DNA of 64,000 nucleotides from Theocolax elegans (taxonomy: Eukaryota; Arthropoda; Insecta; Hymenoptera; Cerocephalidae), in assembly GCA_026168455.1 (NCBI GenBank), contig CM047425.1, positions 9,894,001 through 9,958,000 on the forward strand. The letters are read 5' to 3'. The notes beneath the pieces were generated by a model. That model did not search any database and was not told where the DNA came from. It saw only the letters and a program-made list of their open reading frames with translations. The position numbers were made by a program, and so were the translations under genes. Positions 1-10,720 of this stretch are shown here, piece by piece. Numbering within the stretch: the stretch's first letter is position 1; each line of letters starts with the position of its first letter.

Positions 1-688
1 TATTAAAATAATAGTTGAAACAAATTTTTCTTAAGCTAGCAATATATATATATATATATCTAGAAAAATATGAAAAAAAATTTTTAATCTAATTATTTAC
101 TGTTTTGAAAATCATTAAAATTAGTACAAGAAAACAAAAATCTCCAGAAATATTCTAAAATAATATTTTCTAACCTAACTACTTACCGCTTCACAAATCA
201 TTCCAACTTCCTCTACAAGAAATCATAAAAACCATTACCATTCCCACAAGAAAATATAAGAACGAAAAGAAAATTTTTCTAACCTAACAATTTCCCCCTT
301 CAACAATCATTCCAACTTTCTTCATAAAAAAAACCGCGAAAATCAAAAAAAATAAAAAAAAATCTTTTCCCTACCCAAAGAAGCATCAGACTTCCTATTC
401 TCCAAAGTACGAAGAGAATACTTAGGTACCAGGTATACACAGGCAACGGCGTATATACATATATCTTTACCTCTCGAAGGCGCACATTTTCGCGCGTGTA
501 CGAAATACATTTTTCGTAAAGAATAACTCACGAAGCGCCTCTTCCAGCTGCTCGATACGATATGCCGCACATACGTAAATGCCTCGAGAATATTTTACAT
601 ACATATATATAATATATACCTAAATTTTATCCGCGGTGGCAAAGTAGAAAAGGATATACATATTTCACCATCGCGTAAACGATCGACT

Positions 689-692
<4 letters not shown>
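1..692. other. AT-rich non-coding region
   Basis: No supported gene. The stretch holds a short (TA)n run near 42-58 and repeated TCTAACCTAAC-like strings around 170-290. From about 420 it becomes richer in G+C. The short minus-strand open frames here are low-complexity (Phe/Lys-rich) and show no family motif. Confidence 0.6.

Positions 693-735
<43 letters not shown>
693..735. repeat. (TC)n microsatellite
   Basis: Uninterrupted TC dinucleotide run of about 43 bases. It produces an Arg-Glu repeat frame on the minus strand that is not a gene. Confidence 0.95.
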
Positions 736-739
<4 letters not shown>

Positions 740-2418
740 AAATTAACTTTACACCGAAAAAAGAAAAAAAATTTCGGCAAAAAAGTACATAACCTAATTC
801 GAAAAACGCGATGGTGGGAGGTAGGATTAAACGGAAGAACGATAATGCTTGTAAATTGAGCGAATTATGCTCGTGACGAGGCGTCGGGTGGTGGACGAGG
901 ACGCCCGTTTAACATGCGCATTATACTATATACGAAATTTGCATGGGAACGCGCGGAACGAGACCTGGAAGCACGAGGAAGCTTTTCCTTCCTACAACCC
1001 GCATACGTTATCTCCACTTTTTTCTCTTTTTCTTCTTCTTTTGTTTACTACTCGTGTCCTGTATGTGGGTATGCGAGCACAGCTGATTCGGTGTATAGAT
1101 GTTGAGCTTATCGACGATTAATTCGACGCAAATGTTCATTATGTCCATACATATATATATTTGCAAACAATTCGTCGGTATGTTTGTTAATTCAGGTTCG
1201 GTGTAATTGTGAGGTTATGTAATTTGACGTGAGAGTGGTTGGATGTATTTATACGATAATTCCTCGAAGTTTTATATATTTATTTTGTTAGAACACAAAT
1301 ATATTGTTTTCGTTTTCATTAATTAATTTTAACACTGAATTAAAACCACTGCGGAACGGGTTCGAAACTTTTGGTTGAAAAACATGTATGTGGGATGTAC
1401 AGGTGAATCTAGTGATTATCCACCTGAAAATAAGAAAATAAAATTTTTTAAAGTTATTTATGAGAATATTTTATGTTGATTTACAATAAGGAGGATAATA
1501 TTTGAGTATGTGGTACCTTTTTAAATTTAGTTTAATTACCAAGTACAAATACACGTCGTTCGCTTTTTCGATTTAGTTATTAAATATGTATGATAGTACA
1601 TAACTAATTCATAAAGAAAATTTTTTTTTATGTTTGCGAAAAAGAAAAAGATGTAATTATATTTGATGAACAAAACGTTGCCAAATGAATATAATTGCTA
1701 ATAATAATCAAAATTCACTAAATTCCCTTTATAAATAAAATCCCATGAACTATAAAAATTAAATAAATATTAACCTTTACACCGCCGGAATGACATTATA
1801 TAGTGTATAACAATTTTTTTAATTGATAAAAGTTTTCGGTGATCACGAAGATCGATGAAGTAATTGATTCTAGGTTTTTTGTAGTCACTGATCACGAATC
1901 TAAAATTAGATTTTGAAAATGTACCCTCTAGAAGCGGTTATGCACTCCCCCCAAAAACCCAAGTATTTGAGAATTTCACAATATGGTGAAATTCAGATAA
2001 AAGTTGATAGAGGGAGTTTTTGGGGATGCTTTTGGGAAATTTGGCCTGAAAACCTTTTCTCTGAATTTCATCCTGTCAAATTTTAAGAAGTTGGGGTGTT
2101 TAGTCACTCCAGGAGGGGGGGGGGGGTAAATTTTTCAAATCTAATCATAAATTATGAATAACAACCCCGAAAATCTTTTATTTTAATTTTCTACGAAATT
2201 TCATTGTTATACAGTTAAATTCTGAATTTTTAAAAATTTTAATATTGTGTTACAATGTATGCCGGCAGGATGCGCCATATGGCGCGTGGGTCTAACTCGC
2301 ACATATCTATCCTCGATTGGGTCCTAAATAGTAGACCTCAGAACACTCTTATATTAGAAAAATAAATTTTTCGTTTACTTAAAAACCCAGCAGTTTAAAG
2401 ATTTAATATATGGTTATA
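736..2418. other. Non-coding region with scattered palindromes
   Basis: No supported gene. The segment 780-1130 is relatively G+C-rich. At 1770 a TTAA is followed by CCTTTACACCGCCGG, which resembles the end of the TTAA-flanked MITE at 40420-40903, but I found no partner end. GAATTTCAC (1971-1979) and GTGAAATTC (1986-1994) form a perfect 9 bp stem. A poly-G run lies near 2114-2126. Confidence 0.5.
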
Positions 2419-3563
2419 CATGGAACATTCCACGTCAAGTAGTCCGATCAAAATTTTAAAACAGAAAAAATTATTAGTTACTGGAATCTATTTAGTCAAA
2501 AGTTATTATAATCTCATAACGTTAAATTTTTCAAGTTTTTTTTCAACACCAGCTGTGTTTACCGCTATTTATCTCAAAATTTATCAACTTTTACTATACA
2601 ACATTACACATAGTATTGATTGCTAATTGTCTCTAGAAATTATCCTTTTTTTTTATTTCTAACCTCAGGGTCAATGTCTTTTAAACTCTTGTGATAATAG
2701 TGAACTTAAAAAAATTGTAGCTTCGCCACAATTGATTTTTTCATTCAAAAGTCTAAAAAAAGGGTTGAAGCAATACCTTTTAAACAGTCTGTACCTTATA
2801 AGTGGCCTACAAGTTTGTAATGAGTTATGATTTAAAGAATCGCAACTTTTTTTAAAAAAATTAAATGGAAATTTCCATGTTAATTTTTGAAGATTTTTTG
2901 TGTTACTTTAAATTGTCATAACTTTTTACAAAATTGAAGGCCACTTACAAGCTACAGACCAGTTAAAAGGTATTACTTCAAGGTTTTTTTTAAACGTTTG
3001 GATTAATAAATCAATTGTGGCGAAATTACAATTTTTTTAAATTCAATATGGACATATAGTTTATGAGACATAAAAGAGGCCTGCGATGGCTCGGTCGGTA
3101 GGGCGTCGTGCTCGTAATCTGGAGGTCACAGGTTCGATTCCCGGCCCCGGCCGATTGATACAAGCACCAGTGGGGAATGTTTTTTCAACAACTGCTTTCT
3201 TCACCAAGACAACGTATGACCTCCGTCGCTGATTAGCACCGATTTGGGAGTATAAAAAGAGCGACGTTAAAATAATAATAAAAAAAATAGACATTAAATT
3301 TGAAGGTTAGCAATTCTAAAACAGAAGAATAATTTCTAGAGACAATTAGCAAACAATGTTACATTTAATGTTGTATAGTATAAGTTGATAAATTTTGAGA
3401 AAAAACTTAAAAAATTTAACGTACTGAGATTATAATAACTTTTGAGGAAATAGATTCCAGTAACTAAAAATTTTTTCTCATTTCTGAAAAATATTTCCAA
3501 TCTGTATCCAAAATTTGATACATTTCAAAGTTTTTGATCAGACCACTTGACGTGGAATGCCCC
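2419..3563. mobile_element. Palindromic foldback element
   Basis: An imperfect palindrome whose arms (about 445 bp each once an inserted SINE is removed) are reverse complements from end to end, centred on ATGGAAATTTCCAT at 2865-2878. The outer end reads CATTCCACGTCAAGT on the left and its complement on the right, and GTCTCTAGAAATTAT-like strings recur in both arms. It has no coding capacity; the 68-residue plus frame at 2420 is just the left arm. A half copy lies at 10191-10599. The sequence just outside the right arm (3564-3642) is shared with that copy, so the full repeat may be longer than the palindrome. Foldback or long-TIR MITE is inferred from structure alone. Confidence 0.8.
3072..3288 (+). 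mobile_element. tRNA-derived SINE
   Basis: The 5' head is tRNA-like, with an A-box-like TGGCTCGGTCGG and a canonical B box GGTTCGATTCC. An anticodon-loop region reads CTCGTAATC, suggesting a tRNA-Thr(CGT) ancestor. The body has a tRNA-unrelated segment (GACCTCCGTCGCTGATTAGC) and an A-rich AATAATAATAAAAAAA tail. It is flanked by the direct repeat AGACAT (3066-3071 and 3289-3294). The homologous foldback copy near 10315-10330 lacks the insertion, giving an empty site. Degraded or partial relatives occur at 10094, 10675, 38184 and 44033. It is not a functional tRNA gene. Confidence 0.85.
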
Positions 3564-3642
3564 ATATTTATATAAATATTGTTGGAATATTGGATTATTG
3601 TTTATTTGGATTTAATTGTTAAATATTATTGGCTTCTGTATT

Positions 3643-5600
3643 ATTAAGAAATATTGTTATATCTTTAAATAAATTTGTTATGTACACGCTATGGGAGTAA
3701 AATATGTGTTTCTTCCCGCAAATTGATTTTCATTTAAGGGAGTATTCGTTTTTCTAATCCCGAAGTGTATAAACATTTTCACCTAATTGATCAAAGTCAT
3801 TTTGAAAAAGGTTTCTTTATTTGACAACAATAATTCAATGTTTTTTTCGTAATTACTGGACATGTCTTCGAATCCACTATTTCGTAAGGGCTTTTAAGTA
3901 TTTATTTATAGAAAAATTTGTCCTTCAGTCATTTCTTTCAAAAAACTATTGGAAAAAAAAATCTTCGAAAGGAACTGTTCTTCAAAAAGACACTTTTTCG
4001 AATAGTCACTTCTACAAAGGAACATTTCTACGAAGTCACATTTCTCTGAAAATCACTTCTACGAAGGGACATTTCTTCGAAGGCATACACATTTCTTCGA
4101 ATAGTCATTCGTCGAAACAATTCTTAGAAAATGACCTTTTTATGAAAAAGATTGGTTAATTATACAATGCTTACCTAAAAAGAAGTACACATTAATAGTT
4201 TGATAAATTAAATTTTATTTTGAATAATTATTCGAAAGCCCAAAAATTATATTAACACAATATCTCAATAACCTAAAAACCCTGCAACCTTCATAACCTA
4301 GTGTTATAAATGTTGTACTAAAGATACATCTCTAATGCAACATTTTACCAAAAGACATTTCTCCATAACCTTTATATATTATATCATAATAATAAATATT
4401 AAATTACTATTTATACTTTTTCATACAACCAATAACCCAAAATACACTAATAACCTAAAAGTTATTATTTAATAGCGTGACGACTCAAAGATTACCATGT
4501 TTTCCAATTATGTTAAATTAATTAAATAGTAAGTACAAACAGATTGGCTATTAATATTATATAAGAAAGATCTTTTGATGTATATTTTTTTATTAAAATA
4601 TAGCCTGAAGCGTATGAAACGAAATATGGAGAATTTTCATCGAAACGTCACCATATAACTCGTAAAAAAATAGTTTTATTGGAAATGTATTTTTAGAAAA
4701 ATTGTATTTTGAACTACTAAATACACTAAGCAAAGTACTTACTACTGTAAATTCGAAAAAGATAGTTTTCTTCTAAAGGTGCTTTAAAAGAAATATCACT
4801 AAGAAAAGTATTTTCCAATAACTATTCATTTGAAGTAATGGATTCAAGGAACTGTTCGGTTACGAAAAATGAATTGGTTTATATTTTCATATTAATGGCA
4901 AGGTAAATGCGGAGATTAGAAAGTAAGATGTGGGACTGAAAAGAGATAGTCGAGAGTAAAAAGTACTTTTGTTACCTCTATGAAGAAAATATTTTTTAGT
5001 TCCGATGAAATGGTTCAACTATAGAATATTAGAATATTATTTAACTCTCGAAAAAGCAAGTACTTTAGATTAAAATATTAAAATTTACGGTAGAAGAAAT
5101 ACAATTTAACTCAGAAGGCAGAAAGTACTTCTTACCTCCGAAGGAATAAAATACAAATTAACTCCTGAAGGTAGAAAGTACTTTTTACTTCTGGAGCAAG
5201 AAAATACGATTTTATTATCGAGGGAACAAAAGTCAATTTTACTCTTTGTTGGAAGTCAATAAAGTATAGACTTTTCGGATAGTTTGGATAAAATAGTTTT
5301 TTACACAACTTGCGAGTAAAATGAACGTTTATTCCCTTGAATGAAATTTAGTAATTCTTCTTATAGTGAAGAAATGTTGTTATTACTTCCGATAAAAATA
5401 TAAAACTTTTCACTTTATTCAACCACCAGTCAAATATACTTCTCTTACTTCTTTTGCAAATTACAATTTTGTTTTATTTTTCACTCTAAAATAAATTTAC
5501 GAATATACAGAAAAAAGTGATAAGATAAAAATGTGATTTATACGCTTTCATTGAGGTCAGTAAAATGAACTTTACAAATGATCAGAATAAAAAAGATTAT
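3643..5600. repeat. Decayed short-motif repeat field
   Basis: No supported gene. Around 3945-4150 the sequence is built from imperfect copies of a CACTTCTACGAAGGGACATTTCTTCGAA-type motif roughly 17-30 bases long; the 112-residue plus frame at 3821 lies in this array and is not convincing as a protein. Around 4740-5480 a second motif recurs (AGAAAGTACTTTTTACTTC, GGGAGTAAAAT and their complements). The copies are too diverged for an exact period by eye. Confidence 0.5.
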
Positions 5601-5631
5601 CAGATCCACTCATTATTAAAAATTACTTATG

Positions 5632-6050
5632 TCACTCGAAACAAATATCCTGTATATTGATATACTTACGATAAATCTGCATGCACTCGAGTTCGCATTC
5701 ACTTTTCGTTTCGAAACCGAAGTGATGTGGCAAAATCGGCGCGCTGAATGGTTCACACGCATTTCGATTTTGCACGAATTTGTAGAAGACAAACTCGTGA
5801 GTCTGGCGATTGCCACGTTTGCGCCGGTTCGAATATCCAAATGGAGTGTCGCAACGATGATTCAAAAATCCTTGCCTCGGAGCGTGAAATATGCCATCTG
5901 GAGTGTCGTTAGGAGAGATTTTGAGATGAGACTTCTTACAAGAAAAAGAGAAAAACAAATTGAATTTTATCTAATTTTACCAGCTGATGTATATCCCGTG
6001 TTGATCAGGAAAACGACCGCTAGAGTCAACAGTACGATGAAAGTTTTCAT
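5632..6050 (-). CDS. Secreted Kunitz-like protein, paralogue 1
   Basis: A two-exon gene I reconstructed. Exon 1 is 6050-5981 (ATG at 6050); the intron is 5980-5898 (83 nt, GT...AG, with CTAAC branch-like sequence); exon 2 is 5897-5632 and ends in TGA. It predicts 111 residues. Residues 1-22 form a signal peptide (MKTF followed by a long hydrophobic core). Cys39, Cys71, Cys91 and Cys95 match Kunitz Cys 5, 30, 51 and 55 of BPTI: spacing 71-91 is 20 and 91-95 is 4, with the FVFY and HFGFETKSEC context of the fold. The partners of BPTI Cys14 and Cys38 are absent. The Cys39-Cys71 interval is 7 residues longer than in BPTI and contains RRKRG (48-52). A fifth Cys (109) lies near the C-terminus. A perfect donor CGTAAGTA at 5670 could instead splice to an unseen third exon. 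It is inferred to be an extracellular protease-inhibitor-fold protein; inhibitory activity is uncertain. Confidence 0.75.
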
Positions 6051-6100
6051 ATTTTTGTCGATTCGAAGTACTTTTTCAGTAATATGAAAATTGTGTGAAA

Positions 6101-6110
6101 TTTATATATA
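6101..6110 (-). promoter_or_regulatory. Possible TATA box, Kunitz-like gene 1
   Basis: On the minus strand TATATATAAA lies about 50 bases upstream of the ATG at 6050. The distance suits a short 5' leader, but the region is AT-rich and no strong initiator motif is seen, so the call is weak. Confidence 0.35.
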
Positions 6111-6955
6111 TTTATTCAAGATACAAAGTAATAAAAAATGATATTAAAAAAAGTCACGATTATTAGTCATAAATGTTCGTGAGAAATTAAAACGACATCG
6201 TTACATTGTTTAATTAGTTAATTTTGAATTTTACCTTTTTTAAGTAATGAATTGAACATTTTTATAATAAATGATATATAGATGCAGCGTACAAAATTTT
6301 TTCCTCATTTCACTGTGGTAATACTTATGTTTGACAAATATTTCATTATTTTAAGGATGTAAGGATCATGCGCAATAATACAAAAATTTAATTGAATTTA
6401 AATAATTTATTATGTGTTTCAATAAATAAATATATGATATACCCTCGTAGAAATCATTTTTTTTTGTCAAAAAGTAGTCGTTTGACCAAAAATTCGTAAA
6501 AACATTTTCTTAAGCAGAAAATTACCAATAAGTGTGTAAAATACATAGTCAAATAATGGTTCAATCTTTTTTGAAAATTCTCAATTTCTACTAGGATTTA
6601 TATAAATTAAATAAATATATTTTTTTTATAAAAATATAGTCATTGTACAAGATAGTTTTAATTATCTAATTCTATAGCGTAATGTATCACATTGCAGCTT
6701 TTGGAAAGAAAAACGAAGTTTCAACCATCTGAAATTAAATAAATGATATTTAAGATAATTGAATTTTAAATAAAAGAAATATAATTGAATAAATATATAC
6801 AAGTCTATATACGTATACACGTCATAGTAGAAATTTATCATTTTAAGGTTATATAAAACCATGTTTTTTTTTGTTCTTTATATTACCTATACTTTTATTG
6901 ACCAAAAAAAGCAATTTTAATTGTTTCTACTAGGATGCGTTCAAAAATTATATTT
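6111..6955. other. Spacer between the Kunitz-like genes
   Basis: AT-rich, with no supported gene. The string TTTCTACTAGGAT occurs near 6586 and again near 6926. It resembles the end sequence of the small MITE at 55894-56036. Confidence 0.4.
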
Positions 6956-8232
6956 CTACTTACGATAAACATTTCTGCACTCTGCATCGCATTCGGTTTT
7001 GGTTTCGAAACCGAAGTGATTTGGTAAATATTGCGAACTGAATGGGACGCAACTGTCGGAATTTTGAATGTACATGAAGAAAACAAATTCGTGAGAATTA
7101 CTGCTGCCACGTTTGCGTCTGCCCAGCAATGAGTGTGGTGTATCGCAACGAGGATTCAAAAATCCTTGGGCAGGTGCTTGAAATACTCGAGCTGGAACAA
7201 TAAGAATTTTTAGTTTTCTTATTTAGTTGATAAAAAATTTTGAAATTTTAAATTTGATAAGAAGAGTGTTTACCAACAGAGTAATATTTTAGACTAACTT
7301 TTTATTAATTAGGTTTATTGGAAATAAAAAATTCAAATTCCTGCGTTTAAAAATTTCAAATCAAATTCCCCATGTTACAAATCATCGAATTTTATTAATT
7401 TAAAGATAATTATATTTTTAATTTATTTCGTATATCTATTAGATTTATTGATTTTATAAATTCAAATTTCACGTTCAAAAATTTTGTACCTATATGTGTT
7501 ATAAAAAATCAAATTTCCTCAGCTTGTCAATTTTTTTATATAAAATTTTATATTTTTCAGGATTGCAATTTAGATTTTCTAAAATCAATTAGTTTACGAA
7601 AGTATTAGACATAAATCTAATTGCCAGAAAATGGTCGAATTTCCATTTCCTCATTAATGGTCAAAAAAATAAAAAAAGGATGTATTCGCAATGTTTACAC
7701 AAATAGAATAATATTTTGTATTAATTCAGTATCTATCAGAAGTTTTACATTTATAGAGAATCAAAAATTCGAATTTGCCGCGTTTAAAAGGTTGAGACAT
7801 ACATTAAAAATAAAAATTGTAAATCTTTTATTATAACCATAATTATAATATTTTTTAAATTAATATTGAATTTTGTCGGTCTTGCTAAATTCATAATTAT
7901 AATATATTTTTACAATAAAGAGTACTAGATTTTTAAATAATTCCGATTTTCAGATTAGAAATTATTACGAAAAACGGTTGATTTTTTTAAACTAATAATA
8001 ATAATCTTTAAAATGCAGATGTTAGTAGCTTATCACACTAATTACTTTTACAAATATTATTGCAATTAAAAATGCTAAATAAGAAAAACAATTAAAAAAA
8101 TCCTAAACCGCGAGTAACTCGAATATTTGATATTTTAATTTCAAAATAATAAAAAAATTTACCAGCTGACGCCACTTCGAAATTAATGAGCAACACCGCC
8201 ATTAGAGCGAATAATGCAACGATCACTTTCAT
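6956..8232 (-). CDS. Secreted Kunitz-like protein, paralogue 2
   Basis: A two-exon gene I reconstructed. Exon 1 is 8232-8163; the intron is 8162-7192 (971 nt, GTAAAT...TTGTTCCAG); exon 2 is 7191-6956 and ends in TAG. It predicts 101 residues. Exon 1 is 70 nt and ends in phase 1, exactly as in paralogue 1, and encodes a signal peptide (MKVIVALFALMAVLL core). Cys39, 71, 91 and 95, the RRKRG at 48-52, the QGFLN and RCDTP strings before and at Cys39, and the HFGFETK segment all fall at the same residue numbers as in paralogue 1. The pair clearly arose by tandem duplication. Cys equivalents of BPTI 14 and 38 are missing here too. The last codons CGTAAGTAG again mimic a splice donor, so a third exon is not excluded. 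Role inferred: secreted Kunitz-fold protein, possibly from gland or venom tissue, though nothing in the sequence shows the tissue. Confidence 0.78.
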
Positions 8233-8303
8233 TTCGACAAAAATAATTTCAAATTAAAACTTGTATATTTTCGATAATTGACTTTGCAAACGATATAATA
8301 TGT

Positions 8304-8340
8304 ACTGACAGCTCGAATGAAAATCGGTGTAACTTTTATA
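8304..8340 (-). promoter_or_regulatory. Core promoter of Kunitz-like gene 2
   Basis: On the minus strand TATAAAAGT (8340-8332) is followed by the arthropod initiator TCAGT (8308-8304). The first T of the TATA box lies 34 bases upstream of the initiator A at 8306. The ATG at 8232 is then 74 bases downstream. Spacing and motif pair fit a focused insect promoter. Confidence 0.6.
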
Positions 8341-10093
8341 CATACATGTGCTAAAATTTTAATTGGAATTATAGACGGAAGTCAATTATTGACTAAGCAA
8401 ACAAATCTTGTTAGGACAAGTTTTACATTGACTCGAGGAATTCATTATTCAATATACATATATACTCTACGTCAACATTCAATGAAATGTAAATATTTTT
8501 GTGATGAACACGTGTATATATTATTAATCTCAATAGAATTTAAACTTACATTTTTATTGGATAAAATAATACGTTTCAACTTTGTATTTTTCTTTAATCG
8601 TGTGTATAGCCTATACCTTAAAACGTAGTGTGAAAAAGAAATATTTATTAATTGAATTTATATAATATATATGTGACGTAAAAATCTTGATATTAAACGT
8701 AGAGACATACAACTCTATTGTTAATCGCACATACGCTCATCTTTTAGAATTGACAATGAGTAGCGAATTATCGATTCGTGCGTAATAGATCTTTTCTTAT
8801 ATATAATGCATTCGTAATTAATAAAGTAGAAAATTTCTTTTCATAGTCACATGGTTATAAAGATTTTTTTAGAGAGTATTTTTTTGTAAAAAATTTTCCA
8901 TGACATCACTGTAAAAACTATAACGATTTCATTAAATATATGTAGTTTTTGTTAGATTTATTTCAGAGAGAGGATTGAAAAGATAATTTCATTTGTTTAA
9001 ACTTATTAAAATTTAGACTTATTAATATTTAAAAGCTTAGGGTTTTTGAAGGTAGGTCCCTGTAATTTGGCTTTCACATATCCTTAAGTGGATGTCGAAC
9101 TCAAAATATGGTCATATTTTACTTTCTTTTATAAACAAATGAATAATTTTTTTAAAAAACCTAAACGTCAGGTTCTTAAGCATATTTAGACTAATATAAC
9201 CAATTTTTCCAGATTTTTAGAACTATAATTTGATCATGATGTTGGGTTGATAGTTTATGCTTTATTAACTAATAATTATCGATCAAAAATTGGTTACTAA
9301 TTTATTATTTTTCTTAGAAAAATTAAAGCGGCAAGCCCTTCCTTATGTTTTAAGCTATTTGTATGGATTTCTTCAGATTTTAAATTTAATATTTTAGATA
9401 TAATTTTTTATTTAATCCCGTTAAGTAAGTGACAAGCTTGGTGGCTTGCCGACCGAGAAAAATAAGAATATTTTTGTATTTATTCAAAATATACAATTTA
9501 ATGCAAAACCCCAATACGGAATCACTAAATAATAATATAATAGTTATTTATGTATCAAGGGAGTAAAATTGGTGTTTATTCCCGCGGGTGAAGTTTGATA
9601 CCCAAATTTTACCGAGGGCAGAAAATCGCGCAAGGAAATAATTACCAATTACTCCCGAGGTGCATATAAGACTTTTCACCTTAACCACAAAATAGACATT
9701 TTTTCGACAATAAATGAAATTTATAAGGAGTAAAGTAAATTTAGTGGGTGATAAAATGAATTTAAAGGAATAAAGTAAATTTACCGGACAATAAAATACT
9801 TTACGTCCCTAGGGAATAAAATGAATTTTTACTCCCTGTAAATGGATCAATAAAGCACACTTTTCGAACCATCGGAGTGAAGAATATTTTTATACAAACT
9901 TTCAAGTCAATACCTAAAGGATACCATCGAAAAAAGTAAAAACTTACACTCGAAAATATAAATACGATGAATTTTTGGTGTAAACTTTTGAAAGTGTCCT
10001 TTAGACGTATTTATTTGTATAAAAACATATTATATCATTAACTACTGTTTCTGTATACTATGATTTTGTAGAAAATGCCACAATAAATCCCTA
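8341..10093. other. AT-rich non-coding region with decayed repeats
   Basis: No supported gene. Between about 9550 and 9960 the GGAGTAAA / TTTACTCCC motif family seen near 4740-5480 recurs several times (for example AAGGAGTAAAGTAAATTTA and GGAATAAAATGAATTTTTAC). The remainder is featureless AT-rich sequence. Confidence 0.45.
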
Positions 10094-10177
10094 ATATACA
10101 AGCACCACTGGGAAATGTATTTTCAACACGTGCTTTCTTAACAAAAACATCGTATGACCTCCGTTGCTGATTAGCAA
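10094..10177 (+). mobile_element. SINE body fragment
   Basis: Matches the tRNA-unrelated part of the SINE at 3072 (CAAGCACCA...GGGAA, then CGTATGACCTCCGT and GCTGATTAGCA). The tRNA head and the A-rich tail are missing. It abuts the half foldback copy that begins at 10191. Confidence 0.7.
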
Positions 10178-10190
10178 AAATCCCCAATAA

Positions 10191-10599
10191 TGTGAAGCCC
10201 ACTTACAAACTACAGACCACTTAAAAGGTATTGCTTCAAGCTTTTTTCAAACTTTTGGATGAAAAAATCAATTGTGGCGAAATTACAGTATTTTAAGTTC
10301 AATATTGACATATAGTTTATGAGACATTAAACTTGAGGTTAGAAATTCTAAAACAGAAGGATCATTTCTAGAGACAATTAGCAACCAATGCTACATGTAA
10401 TGTTGTATAGTAAAAGTTGATAAATTTTGAGAAAACAAATTGATAAATTTAACGTTTCGAGATTATAATAACTTTTGAGCAAATAGATTCCAGCAACTAA
10501 AAATTTTTTTCTCTTCTCTGAAAAATATTTCCAATCTGTATCCAAAATTTGATACATTTTAAAGTTTTTGATCGGACCACTTGACGTGGAATGCTCCAT
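10191..10599 (+). mobile_element. Half copy of the foldback element
   Basis: Corresponds to the right arm of 2419-3563, from the CCACTTACAA...CTACAGACC segment through TTGACGTGGAATGC. It lacks the SINE insertion, so it shows the empty site (TTATGAGACATTAAACTTGAG). Sequence beyond the arm (10600-10674) also matches 3564-3642. The left arm is absent. Confidence 0.8.
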
Positions 10600-10674
10600 A
10601 TTTTTATATATATTATTGGAATATTGGGTTATTGTTTATTTGGATTTAATTGTTAAATATTATTGGCCTTTGTA

Positions 10675-10720
10675 AGCTTTCTTAACAAAAACATCGTATG
10701 ACCTCCGTCGTTGATTAGCA
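10675..10720 (+). mobile_element. SINE body fragment
   Basis: A second truncated copy (GCTTTCTTAACAAAAACATC and GACCTCCGTCGTTGATTAGC). It directly precedes the 1.43 kb tandem unit, which begins within its last bases. Confidence 0.65.

Noticed and set aside
3083..3155. Functional tRNA-Thr gene
   Set aside because: The tRNA-like sequence continues into a SINE body with A-rich tail and target duplication, and the stems carry mismatches, so it is a SINE head.
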